Shown: positions 35,123-46,711 of the stretch, piece by piece
Numbering within the stretch: the first letter of the stretch is position 1
How the letters are laid out: each line of letters opens with the position of its first letter
Origin: Cylicocyclus nassatus
Lineage: Eukaryota; Nematoda; Chromadorea; Rhabditida; Strongylidae
Assembly: GCA_958299035.1 (NCBI GenBank)
Contig: CATQJL010000305.1
Coordinates: 31,323,733 to 31,387,732 of the forward strand
Direction of reading: 5' to 3'
DNA: 64,000 nucleotides
Program-made: the position numbers and the translations under genes
The notes under the pieces: generated by a model
What the model saw: only the letters and a program-made list of their open reading frames with translations
Databases searched by the model: none
Told to the model about the DNA's origin: nothing

Positions 35123-36155
35123 ATGAACATCAGGGAACACATTGCGATTTTAGTGGAAAAGCATCCGAGCCTATGGTTGCCATCGCATGATGACTATCAC
35201 GATAAGGACGTACGCGCAGCCACATGGAATAAAATTGTCGATTTGTTGCTTGAACGTGGTATTGCGGCTGATTGTAAGTTGATAGATACTTTTTTCTTCA
35301 GCTTTATCAAGATTCGTTTCAGTAGATGATGTGAAAGCGAAATGGAAGGCCATGCGCAGTGGCTACATGAAGTGCCGTAAAGGAAAATCAGGACAAGCAG
35401 CCACCCGCACAGGAATTTTCAGATATCTGACATTTCTGGATCAAGCTGAAGTGGACGCGTACGTCTCTCCAACGCCACTGATTCTGAAGATGAAGTTTGC
35501 TGTATTTCAGGCCGCGACTTTCGAATTTAAATCTGAGCGATGAGGAGCACGTGAACGACGAAAACGGTAGAGCTCTTCTGCTGCTCTTCTTACACAATAC
35601 ATCGGAACTGTTTCAGATTTTCCATCGACTAGTTCTCAACACGAATCAACGAACCGAAAGAGACCCGCTGAAGAAATCGAGATACCGCTACTTGGACAGC
35701 CTTCTGAAAAGAGAAAGATTACCCCGAAAAGATCCCGAATGGTTGACATGTGTGATGAAGGTAAGATACTTCTCCACTCATTCTTCAACACTATGCTCGG
35801 TTTCAGATAGAGTTGCTCTGCGCGATGCGATAAACACAGTTAAAGAAATGGTGGAGGCGGTCAAAAAGAATGACAAATACGATACGTTTGGTGAGTTTCC
35901 AGGCACAACTGATCGAGCTATTCGGTGTTTTCAGGTGTTTTCGTGGCTCAAAATCTGAGAGATATGGGCGATGCGAAAGCGCAAGAGAAGATACATGTCA
36001 TAGTAACGTCTCTGGTGACAGAAGTTAGACATGTCATTACACCGGAGGAGTTTCGCCAGTGCGTGGAAGAGGCATATCGATCTAAGAGCAGTCTCCCAAT
36101 CCAAGTAGTCAAGCACTACGAAGACAATGTAAGAGAACCATCTCCCGAAGAATGA
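35123..36155 (+). CDS. MADF-BESS DNA-binding protein of Harbinger X2
   Basis: Exons 35123-35273, 35323-~35462, 35511-35566, 35617-35760, 35807-35890 and 35935-36155; an acceptor (ttttgcag, ending 35116) lies just before the ATG. The first two exons form a MADF domain: ILVEKHPSLW, HDDYHDKDVRAATWNKIV, DVKAKWKAMRSGYMKC and FRYLTFLDQAEV. A basic linker (NRKRPAEE, KRKITPKRSR) resembles a nuclear signal. The end, FVAQNLRDMGDAKAQEKIHV, is BESS-like. Harbinger elements pair the nuclease with such a protein, which carries the transposase into the nucleus and onto the ends. The junction after exon 2 (35463-35510) does not keep phase with any normal-size intron, so one small indel is likely. Identical inverse copy at 43045-44077. 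Confidence 0.78.
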
Positions 36156-36850
36156 TTTTGAGTGCATTTTCTTTGTTTACTTTTCATTTTCGTTATCAGT
36201 AGTTTGTTTACTTTTCATTTTTTTTGTTACCAGTACCATTAGCAGTTCCACACTTTGAGAAGCATTCGATTGACTCTTTAGCAAGATTCTTAGTTCTTGG
36301 ATCTCGGTGAAGTACGGTTGTTACGGTTGATACGATACGGTTTGATACGATACGGTTCACATTTTTTCAAAGATTTTGTACAGTTTTGGATTTCAAGAAG
36401 AAGTAAAAGTTTATCGTGATTATACACATCAGTTCGTATAAATGGCACGTGAGTATCTGTTGAGAACTATTTAGGAACGAAAACACTGTAGGCAAGCAGA
36501 TGTATTTACAGACCGAAGTTCGGCTTCTTACAAGATATACTCGAAAACACTTACTGATGATGGGGAAAAGCGGCAATATAAAAGACAGCTAAGGCGGAAG
36601 TAAGGCTTTCTCCCAGGGTTAAGACAATACCCAAGTCTCATCTTTCATGACCGTATAAATCAACGTAGTATTGTGTTATAAGATCTCTCGCAGCACCGCC
36701 TGTTGGTAGGAGATCCGTGTTCCTCAGTGGATGGTACGCGTTTTGTGCAGGTCTAAATCTCTCCACTTCTGCCAAGCTGTCCTGTCTTCGGGGAAGCATG
36801 TTGTGAAGGATCTATAGCCATTGCTCAATAACTCAATGTCAGGAATCGGT

Positions 36851-38130
36851 TCAATAGTCAACTGGACTAACCATGAGGGAAACAACCAGCCGCTTTGCTC
36901 GCTCTGGAGTCAAGGTCATCCGCGTCATCAAAATTTGGAAACGCTGGGCCAGCAAACCAAAGGTGGATTCTATCATATGCCGAGCTCTAAATGCTATTCC
37001 TCCACATCCTCATGTCAGATAGGTGATAAGTTACCCGCTTAATTGTCGGTTGAATCGCCTTCTATCTCCTGTAGTCGTTTCGGGCTCTCTATACGGTCGG
37101 ATAAATCGCGGCCCTTGAGCGAAGCCGCCGTCCACCAGGAAATGATATTGGACAGGGCCCACTCTCCCAAGCCCTCTCGTGGGAGGAAAAACGTCATCGT
37201 GACGTTCCAGCCATCTCTGAATTCCCGAATCAAACTCCGTATTTTCTCATTAGCGAACCAAACCTTGATAGCGGAATTCCGAAACACGCCAGCATCACCA
37301 CGGCGACCAGGAGCTCCAACGTCGTACGCCATAAAGCGATAATCACAATCGCATATTGCCAGGAGAATGATCGAGTGGTAATGCTTGTAGTTCCAGTAAT
37401 ACTTCCAGAGCGGGCGGGCTTCTAAACACACACTGTCGTTGTATACATCTTGCATAAGCACTGAGAACCTGGATATTTATGTGCTTGCCGTCCATGAACC
37501 CCACTGCCCTGGGGTAGTCAAACCGTGCCTGTGTCTTTCTGGCTACTTCCTCTAGTCTCGCACGTGTTAGAGGTGGAAAAGCAACATTATGCAGAACTGA
37601 ATCACGATTGGTGGTAATGTATATAGCTAGCGTTCTGCTTATACCCCTTATGATGGCTTCTGCCACTTCCTCTACCACATTCGATACTGTTGTTTTCCCC
37701 ATTCCTATGTCCAAAGCATAAGCGGTGAAAGTCCTCCTCTGCGTTACAAATCTGAAGGGACAATGCATGTTATTAGCGGTTTAGTTCACGTTATCAGTTC
37801 CCCAAGCTTTCACCTGAGGTAGATCATCAGTCTGTGACGGCCGGTTACTGGACCAAGATGGGTACGAGGATGCTCTAACCCACTTCCTATTCTTTCGTAA
37901 AGGTCCTCAAATTCATCAGGCAAGAGCTTGATGAATTCGAGAAAACCCTCAGGCCTCCTCGTAACCAGGTATTCGTCAAAAATGCGGAAGCGAGTTTCAA
38001 TGAATCGAATGTGCTCTTGCCGCACATACTGCCGCCTCTGCCGCGGAGATATCTGGCCTGCAGTAGGCTCGCTCATAGCGTACAAGAACTCCAAACTTCC
38101 CAAAAGATTCGATAATGATTCGTAGCTCAT
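36851..38130 (-). pseudogene. Harbinger DDE transposase, X2 copy
   Basis: Exact inverse of 41070-42349; see that entry for domains and defects. The first exon starts MSYESLSNLLGSLEF at 38130. It carries the same two frame breaks as the X1 copy, so they predate the second insertion or come from the assembly. Confidence 0.8.
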
Positions 38131-39148
38131 TCTGCAACATACAATGTAATTGAAGGATGACTATGCTACACTACAAAGTTACGAACGCGATGCATGCACA
38201 TGTCACTGCAGTTCGCCCCCTCCTCCGACATCAAGGTATTCTCCGAAATAAAGCTCAAATACACTGGGAGCAAATTATCTATTCACATTTCGTAACAGCT
38301 GAAAAGGAGTCTGCTAAAACCCTAGAAGAGATGGCGCAGACAAAAAGACAGGTTCTCTGATGAAAAAGATCCTAGGTTAGTCAAAGCTGTAATTGTATTC
38401 CTTCCATTTATGGCCGAAGAACTAACACTGTTGAAGCAAGGCGAGGTGTGATGTTAGCAAAAGCGAAAAAAATGTTTCCTCACATGATACAGACAAAAAA
38501 AGTAGCAAAATCTTCATTCAGAATTTCATCATCGCAAACTCTTTCGACTATTCTGAACAAAAGTAATGCCGCCATGAGAATATCTACATCATTCATCACA
38601 TTGTTATCTTTATTCAATCAATCCAAAAATCACTGTTGAAGAAACGGGGTTTGCTTATCAAGCAAAAGGTCTACGGTGGCAAAGAACCACCACGAGTTAC
38701 GGCGACTTCCCCTCGATACTTCGGGCAGTCAGATAGTTGACAGCAAAAATGTTCAGTGCTAAAGGAACTCGCGTTGATAAATGATAAGATAGTAGATTGC
38801 AGTACAAACTTACATTGTCATAAGTAGAGAATCATTTTGGATTGTCCCATGCTAAGTTGCTTGTTATGCGACCACAGATTTCTCCGTCCTTGAACATAAA
38901 CCCACTCTGTCTTTCTAATACGAACCTATAAGTGAATACTACACGGCTTGCTTATGAGTATCGAGTAGGAAATATATCCAAGAAACGTCACAAGAATAAA
39001 AAAGCAAGTAACATACCAGCACACTACTCCTTGAAGTGATCCAGCCAGCTATTTGTCTGAAGCAAGTGAGAATAATGAGGCGATTCCCTAAATATTAAAT
39101 CTCTTATTCTGAGTACTAGCCACACTACAGCAGGTGTAAGAACAGATA
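38131..39148. other. inner arm of Harbinger X2, non-coding
   Basis: Mirrors 40052-41069. It contains only short frames (for example 38448-38639, Lys/Ser-rich) with no recognisable domain. It ends GAACAGATA, the inner edge of the palindrome arm. Confidence 0.6.
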
Positions 39149-39458
39149 GGGATCGGCCATACTAATCCTGATGATTCCTGCGACACCTGCGATTCCTGCG
39201 ACTCCTGTGATTCCCCACAGTTCTATGATGCCCGCACGGTTTAGGCGCCGCTTAAACGAGCGCATTCTGCGTTTGTCATTTGGTGCCGCGTAAGGCAAAA
39301 TCGAATGATTCAGTATATTGCTGTGAACGTGTTTTTTTCTAATTGTAGGCATATTCACACCTCGTAATTAATATGAAGATGTTTTAGAGGTGTTAACGAA
39401 CGATACACTTCTTTCAGATCTTGCGTTTCACCGAAAACAAGTGTTGCCTTTACTACAT
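39149..39458. repeat. Harbinger 310-bp TIR, copy 3
   Basis: Start of the 903-bp loop between the palindrome arms, preceded by ATA. In a simple nested insertion this TIR would close X2 in the inverse direction at 40051. Confidence 0.9.
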
Positions 39459-39675
39459 TACTTATGTCGCCAGCGTGCATGCAGTGAATGTTGTTGAATG
39501 CTCAGCACCAGGTATGTCCAAATTTTGTGAATGCTGTGTTTTTTGTTTTCTCCGTCACAAGGAACTCTGTGGGAATGCATCTTGTTCTCATGGCGAAATG
39601 ATGCAGGGTTGTGTTGACGGAACTCTTTTCGTGACTTTCCCGATTCCGCTATCTTTCATATGCCATCGTGTGTAG
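39421..39675 (+). CDS. 84-residue Cys-rich protein, second copy
   Basis: Identical in sequence and length to 33618-33872. Kept open in both copies, but both are nearly identical as DNA, so this says nothing about selection. Confidence 0.4.
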   Translation: MRFTENKCCLYYITYVASVHAVNVVECSAPGMSKFCECCVFCFLRHKELCGNASCSHGEMMQGCVDGTLFVTFPIPLSFICHRV

Positions 39676-41069
39676 AAACGCTTCTCATGCTTTTATTTAC
39701 CTTTTACCTGTATAAACATGGAGGTGGGCTGGTATCCCAGTTAGCTCTTCTATTTTCAGCCTAGTAGCGAAGAACAACCGTGCGCAGAAGAGCATAATTG
39801 GAAGCGATGCTTGCTCAATGCCCAGGTAAGCTAGTCTTGAACTAATTGCGCATGTTCTTTGTGTTTCTGAGAGTATATGATTGAAATCAAGTTCAAAGCA
39901 AATATCTTTCTCCCGTCACCAAACTTTCATTTGCTCATGCTTGGCGGACTTACTGAGATCCAACGATGCTATTTTCTAGATCCACCGAGAACACTATAAA
40001 CATTAGGTCACTTCATTTTCAAGTTAAGGATGACTGAATTGTTGTGCAAAGTATCTGTTCTTACACCTGCTGTAGTGTGGCTAGTACTCAGAATAAGAGA
40101 TTTAATATTTAGGGAATCGCCTCATTATTCTCACTTGCTTCAGACAAATAGCTGGCTGGATCACTTCAAGGAGTAGTGTGCTGGTATGTTACTTGCTTTT
40201 TTATTCTTGTGACGTTTCTTGGATATATTTCCTACTCGATACTCATAAGCAAGCCGTGTAGTATTCACTTATAGGTTCGTATTAGAAAGACAGAGTGGGT
40301 TTATGTTCAAGGACGGAGAAATCTGTGGTCGCATAACAAGCAACTTAGCATGGGACAATCCAAAATGATTCTCTACTTATGACAATGTAAGTTTGTACTG
40401 CAATCTACTATCTTATCATTTATCAACGCGAGTTCCTTTAGCACTGAACATTTTTGCTGTCAACTATCTGACTGCCCGAAGTATCGAGGGGAAGTCGCCG
40501 TAACTCGTGGTGGTTCTTTGCCACCGTAGACCTTTTGCTTGATAAGCAAACCCCGTTTCTTCAACAGTGATTTTTGGATTGATTGAATAAAGATAACAAT
40601 GTGATGAATGATGTAGATATTCTCATGGCGGCATTACTTTTGTTCAGAATAGTCGAAAGAGTTTGCGATGATGAAATTCTGAATGAAGATTTTGCTACTT
40701 TTTTTGTCTGTATCATGTGAGGAAACATTTTTTTCGCTTTTGCTAACATCACACCTCGCCTTGCTTCAACAGTGTTAGTTCTTCGGCCATAAATGGAAGG
40801 AATACAATTACAGCTTTGACTAACCTAGGATCTTTTTCATCAGAGAACCTGTCTTTTTGTCTGCGCCATCTCTTCTAGGGTTTTAGCAGACTCCTTTTCA
40901 GCTGTTACGAAATGTGAATAGATAATTTGCTCCCAGTGTATTTGAGCTTTATTTCGGAGAATACCTTGATGTCGGAGGAGGGGGCGAACTGCAGTGACAT
41001 GTGCATGCATCGCGTTCGTAACTTTGTAGTGTAGCATAGTCATCCTTCAATTACATTGTATGTTGCAGA

Positions 41070-42349
41070 ATGAGCTACGAATCATTATCGAATCTTTTGG
41101 GAAGTTTGGAGTTCTTGTACGCTATGAGCGAGCCTACTGCAGGCCAGATATCTCCGCGGCAGAGGCGGCAGTATGTGCGGCAAGAGCACATTCGATTCAT
41201 TGAAACTCGCTTCCGCATTTTTGACGAATACCTGGTTACGAGGAGGCCTGAGGGTTTTCTCGAATTCATCAAGCTCTTGCCTGATGAATTTGAGGACCTT
41301 TACGAAAGAATAGGAAGTGGGTTAGAGCATCCTCGTACCCATCTTGGTCCAGTAACCGGCCGTCACAGACTGATGATCTACCTCAGGTGAAAGCTTGGGG
41401 AACTGATAACGTGAACTAAACCGCTAATAACATGCATTGTCCCTTCAGATTTGTAACGCAGAGGAGGACTTTCACCGCTTATGCTTTGGACATAGGAATG
41501 GGGAAAACAACAGTATCGAATGTGGTAGAGGAAGTGGCAGAAGCCATCATAAGGGGTATAAGCAGAACGCTAGCTATATACATTACCACCAATCGTGATT
41601 CAGTTCTGCATAATGTTGCTTTTCCACCTCTAACACGTGCGAGACTAGAGGAAGTAGCCAGAAAGACACAGGCACGGTTTGACTACCCCAGGGCAGTGGG
41701 GTTCATGGACGGCAAGCACATAAATATCCAGGTTCTCAGTGCTTATGCAAGATGTATACAACGACAGTGTGTGTTTAGAAGCCCGCCCGCTCTGGAAGTA
41801 TTACTGGAACTACAAGCATTACCACTCGATCATTCTCCTGGCAATATGCGATTGTGATTATCGCTTTATGGCGTACGACGTTGGAGCTCCTGGTCGCCGT
41901 GGTGATGCTGGCGTGTTTCGGAATTCCGCTATCAAGGTTTGGTTCGCTAATGAGAAAATACGGAGTTTGATTCGGGAATTCAGAGATGGCTGGAACGTCA
42001 CGATGACGTTTTTCCTCCCACGAGAGGGCTTGGGAGAGTGGGCCCTGTCCAATATCATTTCCTGGTGGACGGCGGCTTCGCTCAAGGGCCGCGATTTATC
42101 CGACCGTATAGAGAGCCCGAAACGACTACAGGAGATAGAAGGCGATTCAACCGACAATTAAGCGGGTAACTTATCACCTATCTGACATGAGGATGTGGAG
42201 GAATAGCATTTAGAGCTCGGCATATGATAGAATCCACCTTTGGTTTGCTGGCCCAGCGTTTCCAAATTTTGATGACGCGGATGACCTTGACTCCAGAGCG
42301 AGCAAAGCGGCTGGTTGTTTCCCTCATGGTTAGTCCAGTTGACTATTGA
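41070..42349 (+). pseudogene. Harbinger DDE transposase, X1 copy
   Basis: Exon 1 41070-41386 (MSYESLSNLLGSLEF...), exon 2 41449-41733, then 41778-42165 and 42214-42349, with GT-AG introns. The DDE nuclease fold is recognisable: GFMDGKHINIQ (first Asp), KPARSGS and YWNYKHYHSIILLAICD, YRFMAYDVGAPGRRGDAGVF (second Asp), YHFLVDGGF, FIRPYREP, FNRQLSGARHMIESTFGLL (catalytic Glu). This is the standard PIF/Harbinger order. Two frame breaks, near 41804 (ATTAC) and near 42010 (a TTTTT run), split the third exon, so this copy cannot make a full protein unless these are sequence errors. The enzyme cuts and joins the transposon ends in the nucleus with its MADF partner, encoded convergently at 43045-44077. 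Confidence 0.85.
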
Positions 42350-43044
42350 ACCGATTCCTGACATTGAGTTATTGAGCAATGGCTATAGATCCTTCACAAC
42401 ATGCTTCCCCGAAGACAGGACAGCTTGGCAGAAGTGGAGAGATTTAGACCTGCACAAAACGCGTACCATCCACTGAGGAACACGGATCTCCTACCAACAG
42501 GCGGTGCTGCGAGAGATCTTATAACACAATACTACGTTGATTTATACGGTCATGAAAGATGAGACTTGGGTATTGTCTTAACCCTGGGAGAAAGCCTTAC
42601 TTCCGCCTTAGCTGTCTTTTATATTGCCGCTTTTCCCCATCATCAGTAAGTGTTTTCGAGTATATCTTGTAAGAAGCCGAACTTCGGTCTGTAAATACAT
42701 CTGCTTGCCTACAGTGTTTTCGTTCCTAAATAGTTCTCAACAGATACTCACGTGCCATTTATACGAACTGATGTGTATAATCACGATAAACTTTTACTTC
42801 TTCTTGAAATCCAAAACTGTACAAAATCTTTGAAAAAATGTGAACCGTATCGTATCAAACCGTATCGTATCAACCGTAACAACCGTACTTCACCGAGATC
42901 CAAGAACTAAGAATCTTGCTAAAGAGTCAATCGAATGCTTCTCAAAGTGTGGAACTGCTAATGGTACTGGTAACAAAAAAAATGAAAAGTAAACAAACTA
43001 CTGATAACGAAAATGAAAAGTAAACAAAGAAAATGCACTCAAAA

Positions 43045-44077
43045 TCATTCTTCGGGAGATGGTTCTCTTACATTGTCTTCGTAGTGCTTGACTACTTGGA
43101 TTGGGAGACTGCTCTTAGATCGATATGCCTCTTCCACGCACTGGCGAAACTCCTCCGGTGTAATGACATGTCTAACTTCTGTCACCAGAGACGTTACTAT
43201 GACATGTATCTTCTCTTGCGCTTTCGCATCGCCCATATCTCTCAGATTTTGAGCCACGAAAACACCTGAAAACACCGAATAGCTCGATCAGTTGTGCCTG
43301 GAAACTCACCAAACGTATCGTATTTGTCATTCTTTTTGACCGCCTCCACCATTTCTTTAACTGTGTTTATCGCATCGCGCAGAGCAACTCTATCTGAAAC
43401 CGAGCATAGTGTTGAAGAATGAGTGGAGAAGTATCTTACCTTCATCACACATGTCAACCATTCGGGATCTTTTCGGGGTAATCTTTCTCTTTTCAGAAGG
43501 CTGTCCAAGTAGCGGTATCTCGATTTCTTCAGCGGGTCTCTTTCGGTTCGTTGATTCGTGTTGAGAACTAGTCGATGGAAAATCTGAAACAGTTCCGATG
43601 TATTGTGTAAGAAGAGCAGCAGAAGAGCTCTACCGTTTTCGTCGTTCACGTGCTCCTCATCGCTCAGATTTAAATTCGAAAGTCGCGGCCTGAAATACAG
43701 CAAACTTCATCTTCAGAATCAGTGGCGTTGGAGAGACGTACGCGTCCACTTCAGCTTGATCCAGAAATGTCAGATATCTGAAAATTCCTGTGCGGGTGGC
43801 TGCTTGTCCTGATTTTCCTTTACGGCACTTCATGTAGCCACTGCGCATGGCCTTCCATTTCGCTTTCACATCATCTACTGAAACGAATCTTGATAAAGCT
43901 GAAGAAAAAAGTATCTATCAACTTACAATCAGCCGCAATACCACGTTCAAGCAACAAATCGACAATTTTATTCCATGTGGCTGCGCGTACGTCCTTATCG
44001 TGATAGTCATCATGCGATGGCAACCATAGGCTCGGATGCTTTTCCACTAAAATCGCAATGTGTTCCCTGATGTTCAT
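43045..44077 (-). CDS. MADF-BESS DNA-binding protein of Harbinger X1
   Basis: Exact inverse of 35123-36155, same six-exon structure and same unclear junction after exon 2. It lies tail-to-tail with the transposase of the same element, with about 700 bp between stop codons that includes TACGATACGGTT-type short repeats. Confidence 0.78.
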
Positions 44078-44109
44078 TCCTGCCTGCAAAACAGAACTTT
44101 GAGATAAGG

Positions 44110-44700
44110 AATCACTTAAAGTTGTAATGCAAATCACGACATGAAGTTGTAAATGTAGGCAGAGCTAACATCGCGACTCAAAGTTGTAATGCAAATCACG
44201 ACATGAAGTTGTAAATGTAGGCAGAGCTAACATCGCGACTCAAAGTTGTAATGCAAATCACGACATGAAGTTGTAAATGTAGGCAGAGCTAACATCGCGA
44301 CTCAAAGTTGTAATGCAAATCACGACATGAAGTTGTAAATGTAGGCAGAGCTAACATCGCGACTCAAAGTTGTAATGCAAATCACGACATGAAGTTGTAA
44401 ATGTAGGCAGAGCTAACATCGCGACTCAAAGTTGTAATGCAAATCACGACATGAAGTTGTAAATGTAGAGAGAGCTAACATCACGACTTAGAGTTGTAAT
44501 GCAAATCACGACATGAAGTTGTAAATGTAGTGAGAGCTAACATCACGACTTAGAGTTGTAATGCAAATCACGACATGAAGTTGTATGTAAAGAGAGCTAA
44601 CATCTCGACTCAAAGTTGTAATGCAAATCAGACATAAAGTTGTAAATGTAGAGAGAGCAAACATCACGACTTAAATTGTTATGCAAATCACGACGTGTAA
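44110..44700. repeat. 62-bp satellite in Harbinger X1
   Basis: Inverse of the array at 34562-35090 but one 62-bp unit longer. This is the only length difference found between the two ~4.9 kb arms. Confidence 0.92.
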
Positions 44701-45010
44701 ATGTAGTAAAGGCAACACTTGTTTTCGGTGAAACGCAAGATCTGAAAGAAGTGTATCGTTCGTTAACACCTCTAAAACATCTTCATATTAATTACGAGGT
44801 GTGAATATGCCTACAATTAGAAAAAAACACGTTCACAGCAATATACTGAATCATTCGATTTTGCCTTACGCGGCACCAAATGACAAACGCAGAATGCGCT
44901 CGTTTAAGCGGCGCCTAAACCGTGCGGGCATCATAGAACTGTGGGGAATCACAGGAGTCGCAGGAATCGCAGGTGTCGCAGGAATCATCAGGATTAGTAT
45001 GGCCGATCCC
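44701..45010. repeat. Harbinger 310-bp TIR, copy 4 (inverse)
   Basis: Right end of X1, ends GGCCGATCCC and is followed by the ATA duplication. Confidence 0.92.
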
Positions 45011-45013
45011 ATA

Positions 45014-46377
45014 GATGAATTAACCGGCCATATTTACTGAGCTATATGCTAGAGTCGGTTCCAATCGGTATCACAAACTCTGGCAAAAAAGCTAAGCAGT
45101 TGCATTACAGATGCCCGCCAAGCAGTGGCGTTTTACCAGAAACGGGTCAAAGAAAATGAGCAGACGAGACGAAAGTAGTAGACAGGCGTAGTCCTACCAC
45201 GGCAAGGCACAAGTCCACTAGATTTTCCGCTCAATATACGTCAATGTCAACTACGTACTCCCTTTCGCATGGGAACTACGCATGCGCAACGCAAGCAATG
45301 CACGCGGATCCAGTTGCGATGCTCGTTGCGCTTAAGGAAAAGAAGTACGTAATTTACACGGACTAAATGTGTTGGCGCCGAGTTTTGCAGCCAAATTTGC
45401 GCGTGAATAAATGGCCAAGCCAATGATGTCGGCAGTTTGCGCGCGCAGCTGACTGGCATCGGAGGCGTAGGTGTTGTTCACGCGCAAATTTGGCCGCAAA
45501 ATCGCGACGTCGCAACCACACACATTGAGCGGAAATTATGCCAGACTGTGATCGTGAACATTAGGCACAGTAGCGATAAGAGCACGCAACACGCCGTCTT
45601 GATTGGGCTCGGAGAATTTATCGAACGCGTCTATTTAGTACAAGAACCTCAAGTGTGCTCAACAGCATATGACAGTGTGTACAAATCCGAGAAGCTAGTT
45701 GTGAAGCTGAGAAGAAACTATTCATACCGCAGTGAATTCCCCCTCCTCCACGTTAGAGTCACGCGTCAGAACTTGTAATTATAATAGTTCCACCCCCGCT
45801 ACAAGAGCAGCGGCATCTCGCACAGCAAACTTGAGGGTGATGTCATAGTTGTTCAAGATCCGAACTGGATCCGCACCTGATCCAAATGTGATCGCGATAT
45901 TCGCCACATGGTCGCACTCCTCAACGCAAGCGACAGTAACAACCATCACAGACAAACTGAACACGACATACGCCAAGTACCCGGTCCGGACCCCGAGATA
46001 TGAATATGGCAACAATGGCACTACCCTGACTCCTGCACCCTTCTTTGATCGTTGGTATATTTCATCATGGTTAGTCGATGTATCGCAACCAAAGCATTCT
46101 CATAACTACTGAAACTTGTTTTTGTTTTTTCTTGTTTTTTAGGAAAAAATCCCGTCCCACTCTTCTGTCCTCGTTCAACACGACACATACGACCTCGGCA
46201 CTGGCTCTTTCGAGATAGCAATACTGACTTTTTTCGTAAGTCTATGAGTTTTCGTTCTCTTTTTCTTGTTTTCTTGATTTCCGCGGTTCTGAGAAGTTAT
46301 TTTGGAAAGTTGAGTCTATGTATCCCATCACGCTATGCGTGTGGGTGGAATTACTTCATGGGCACATACATACATAC
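45014..46377. other. intergenic; repeat fragments, no supported gene
   Basis: A single end of the GTCAANNACGT MITE family lies near 45245-45290. An inverted repeat occurs at 45383-45501 (separate entry). A frame on the minus strand at 45779-46021 reads like protein (ECDHVANIAITFGSGADPV), as does the opposite strand, so neither is accepted. Confidence 0.4.
45383..45501. repeat. 25-bp-arm CpG-rich inverted repeat
   Basis: Arms 45383-45407 and 45477-45501 (TTTTGC.GCCAAATTTGCG) differ at one position and enclose about 69 bases. Probably the core of a foldback MITE. Confidence 0.7.
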
Positions 46378-46711
46378 CACTGGCGGCCCCAGGATTTTGG
46401 ACCGGGGGGGCGGCAAAAATTTTTTTTAAATGAAGGTGCTTGGCACAATGGCACTCCGAAAATTTTTTTGGGATGCTCAAAATTTTTGCGCGTCCGTAAC
46501 CCCTAAAATCTTGAGAAAGGGGCCTGGCGTTAGCCACGCCTCGAAAAATTTTTTTTACAAGGCTAATTTGAATTTTTTAAAGAATTTTAAAATTATTTCA
46601 ATTATTTACAAGAATAAACAAGTCACTTGCACATTTTTGTAACCCATGTAAGTAAATTTCAAAAATTTCGCGACTCATTCTCGGGGGGAGGGATCTCTCG
46701 GTGCGCTACTG
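46378..46711. mobile_element. hAT-like MITE, copy 1
   Basis: Ends CACTGGCGGCCC and GGTGCGCTACTG (decayed CAGTGGCGGACC inverse). Flanks ATACATAC and ATAGATAC match at 7 of 8 positions, as an 8-bp hAT duplication. The interior (CGGCAAAAATTTTTTTT, AAACAAGTCA.TTGCACATTTTT) is shared with 50911-51238. Confidence 0.8.

Larger units (their letters stand above)
34252..40051. mobile_element. second Harbinger copy nested in the first (X2)
   Basis: Inserted in opposite orientation at the internal target TAT of X1: TAT precedes it (34249-34251) and follows it (40052-40054). 34252-39148 is the inverse of 40052-45010, and the remaining ~903 bp (39149-40051) repeats 33346-34248. That last block is in the forward direction, whereas a simple nested insertion predicts it inverted, so the loop between the arms is flipped. 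X2 is about 5.80 kb, shorter than X1 by one 62-bp repeat unit. Gene content is the same as X1. Confidence 0.85.
33346..45010. mobile_element. PIF/Harbinger-type transposon, outer copy (X1)
   Basis: Starts GGGATCGGCC and ends GGCCGATCCC; both ends are 310 bp terminal inverted repeats (33346-33655 and 44701-45010). It is flanked by the 3-bp duplication ATA (33343-33345 and 45011-45013). Three-bp duplications and GGG-starting ends fit PIF/Harbinger, although the usual target is TWA. Its own sequence is 33346-34251 plus 40055-45010 (about 5.86 kb). The middle (34252-40051) is a second copy inserted at an internal TAT. Gene order in X1: Cys-rich frame (+), transposase (+, 41070-42349), MADF-BESS protein (-, 43045-44077), 62-bp repeats, right TIR. 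Confidence 0.88.

Noticed and set aside
37039..37342. Antisense frames opposite the Harbinger transposase (also 41858-42157)
   Set aside because: Shadow frames of the DDE coding strand, mirrored in both copies.
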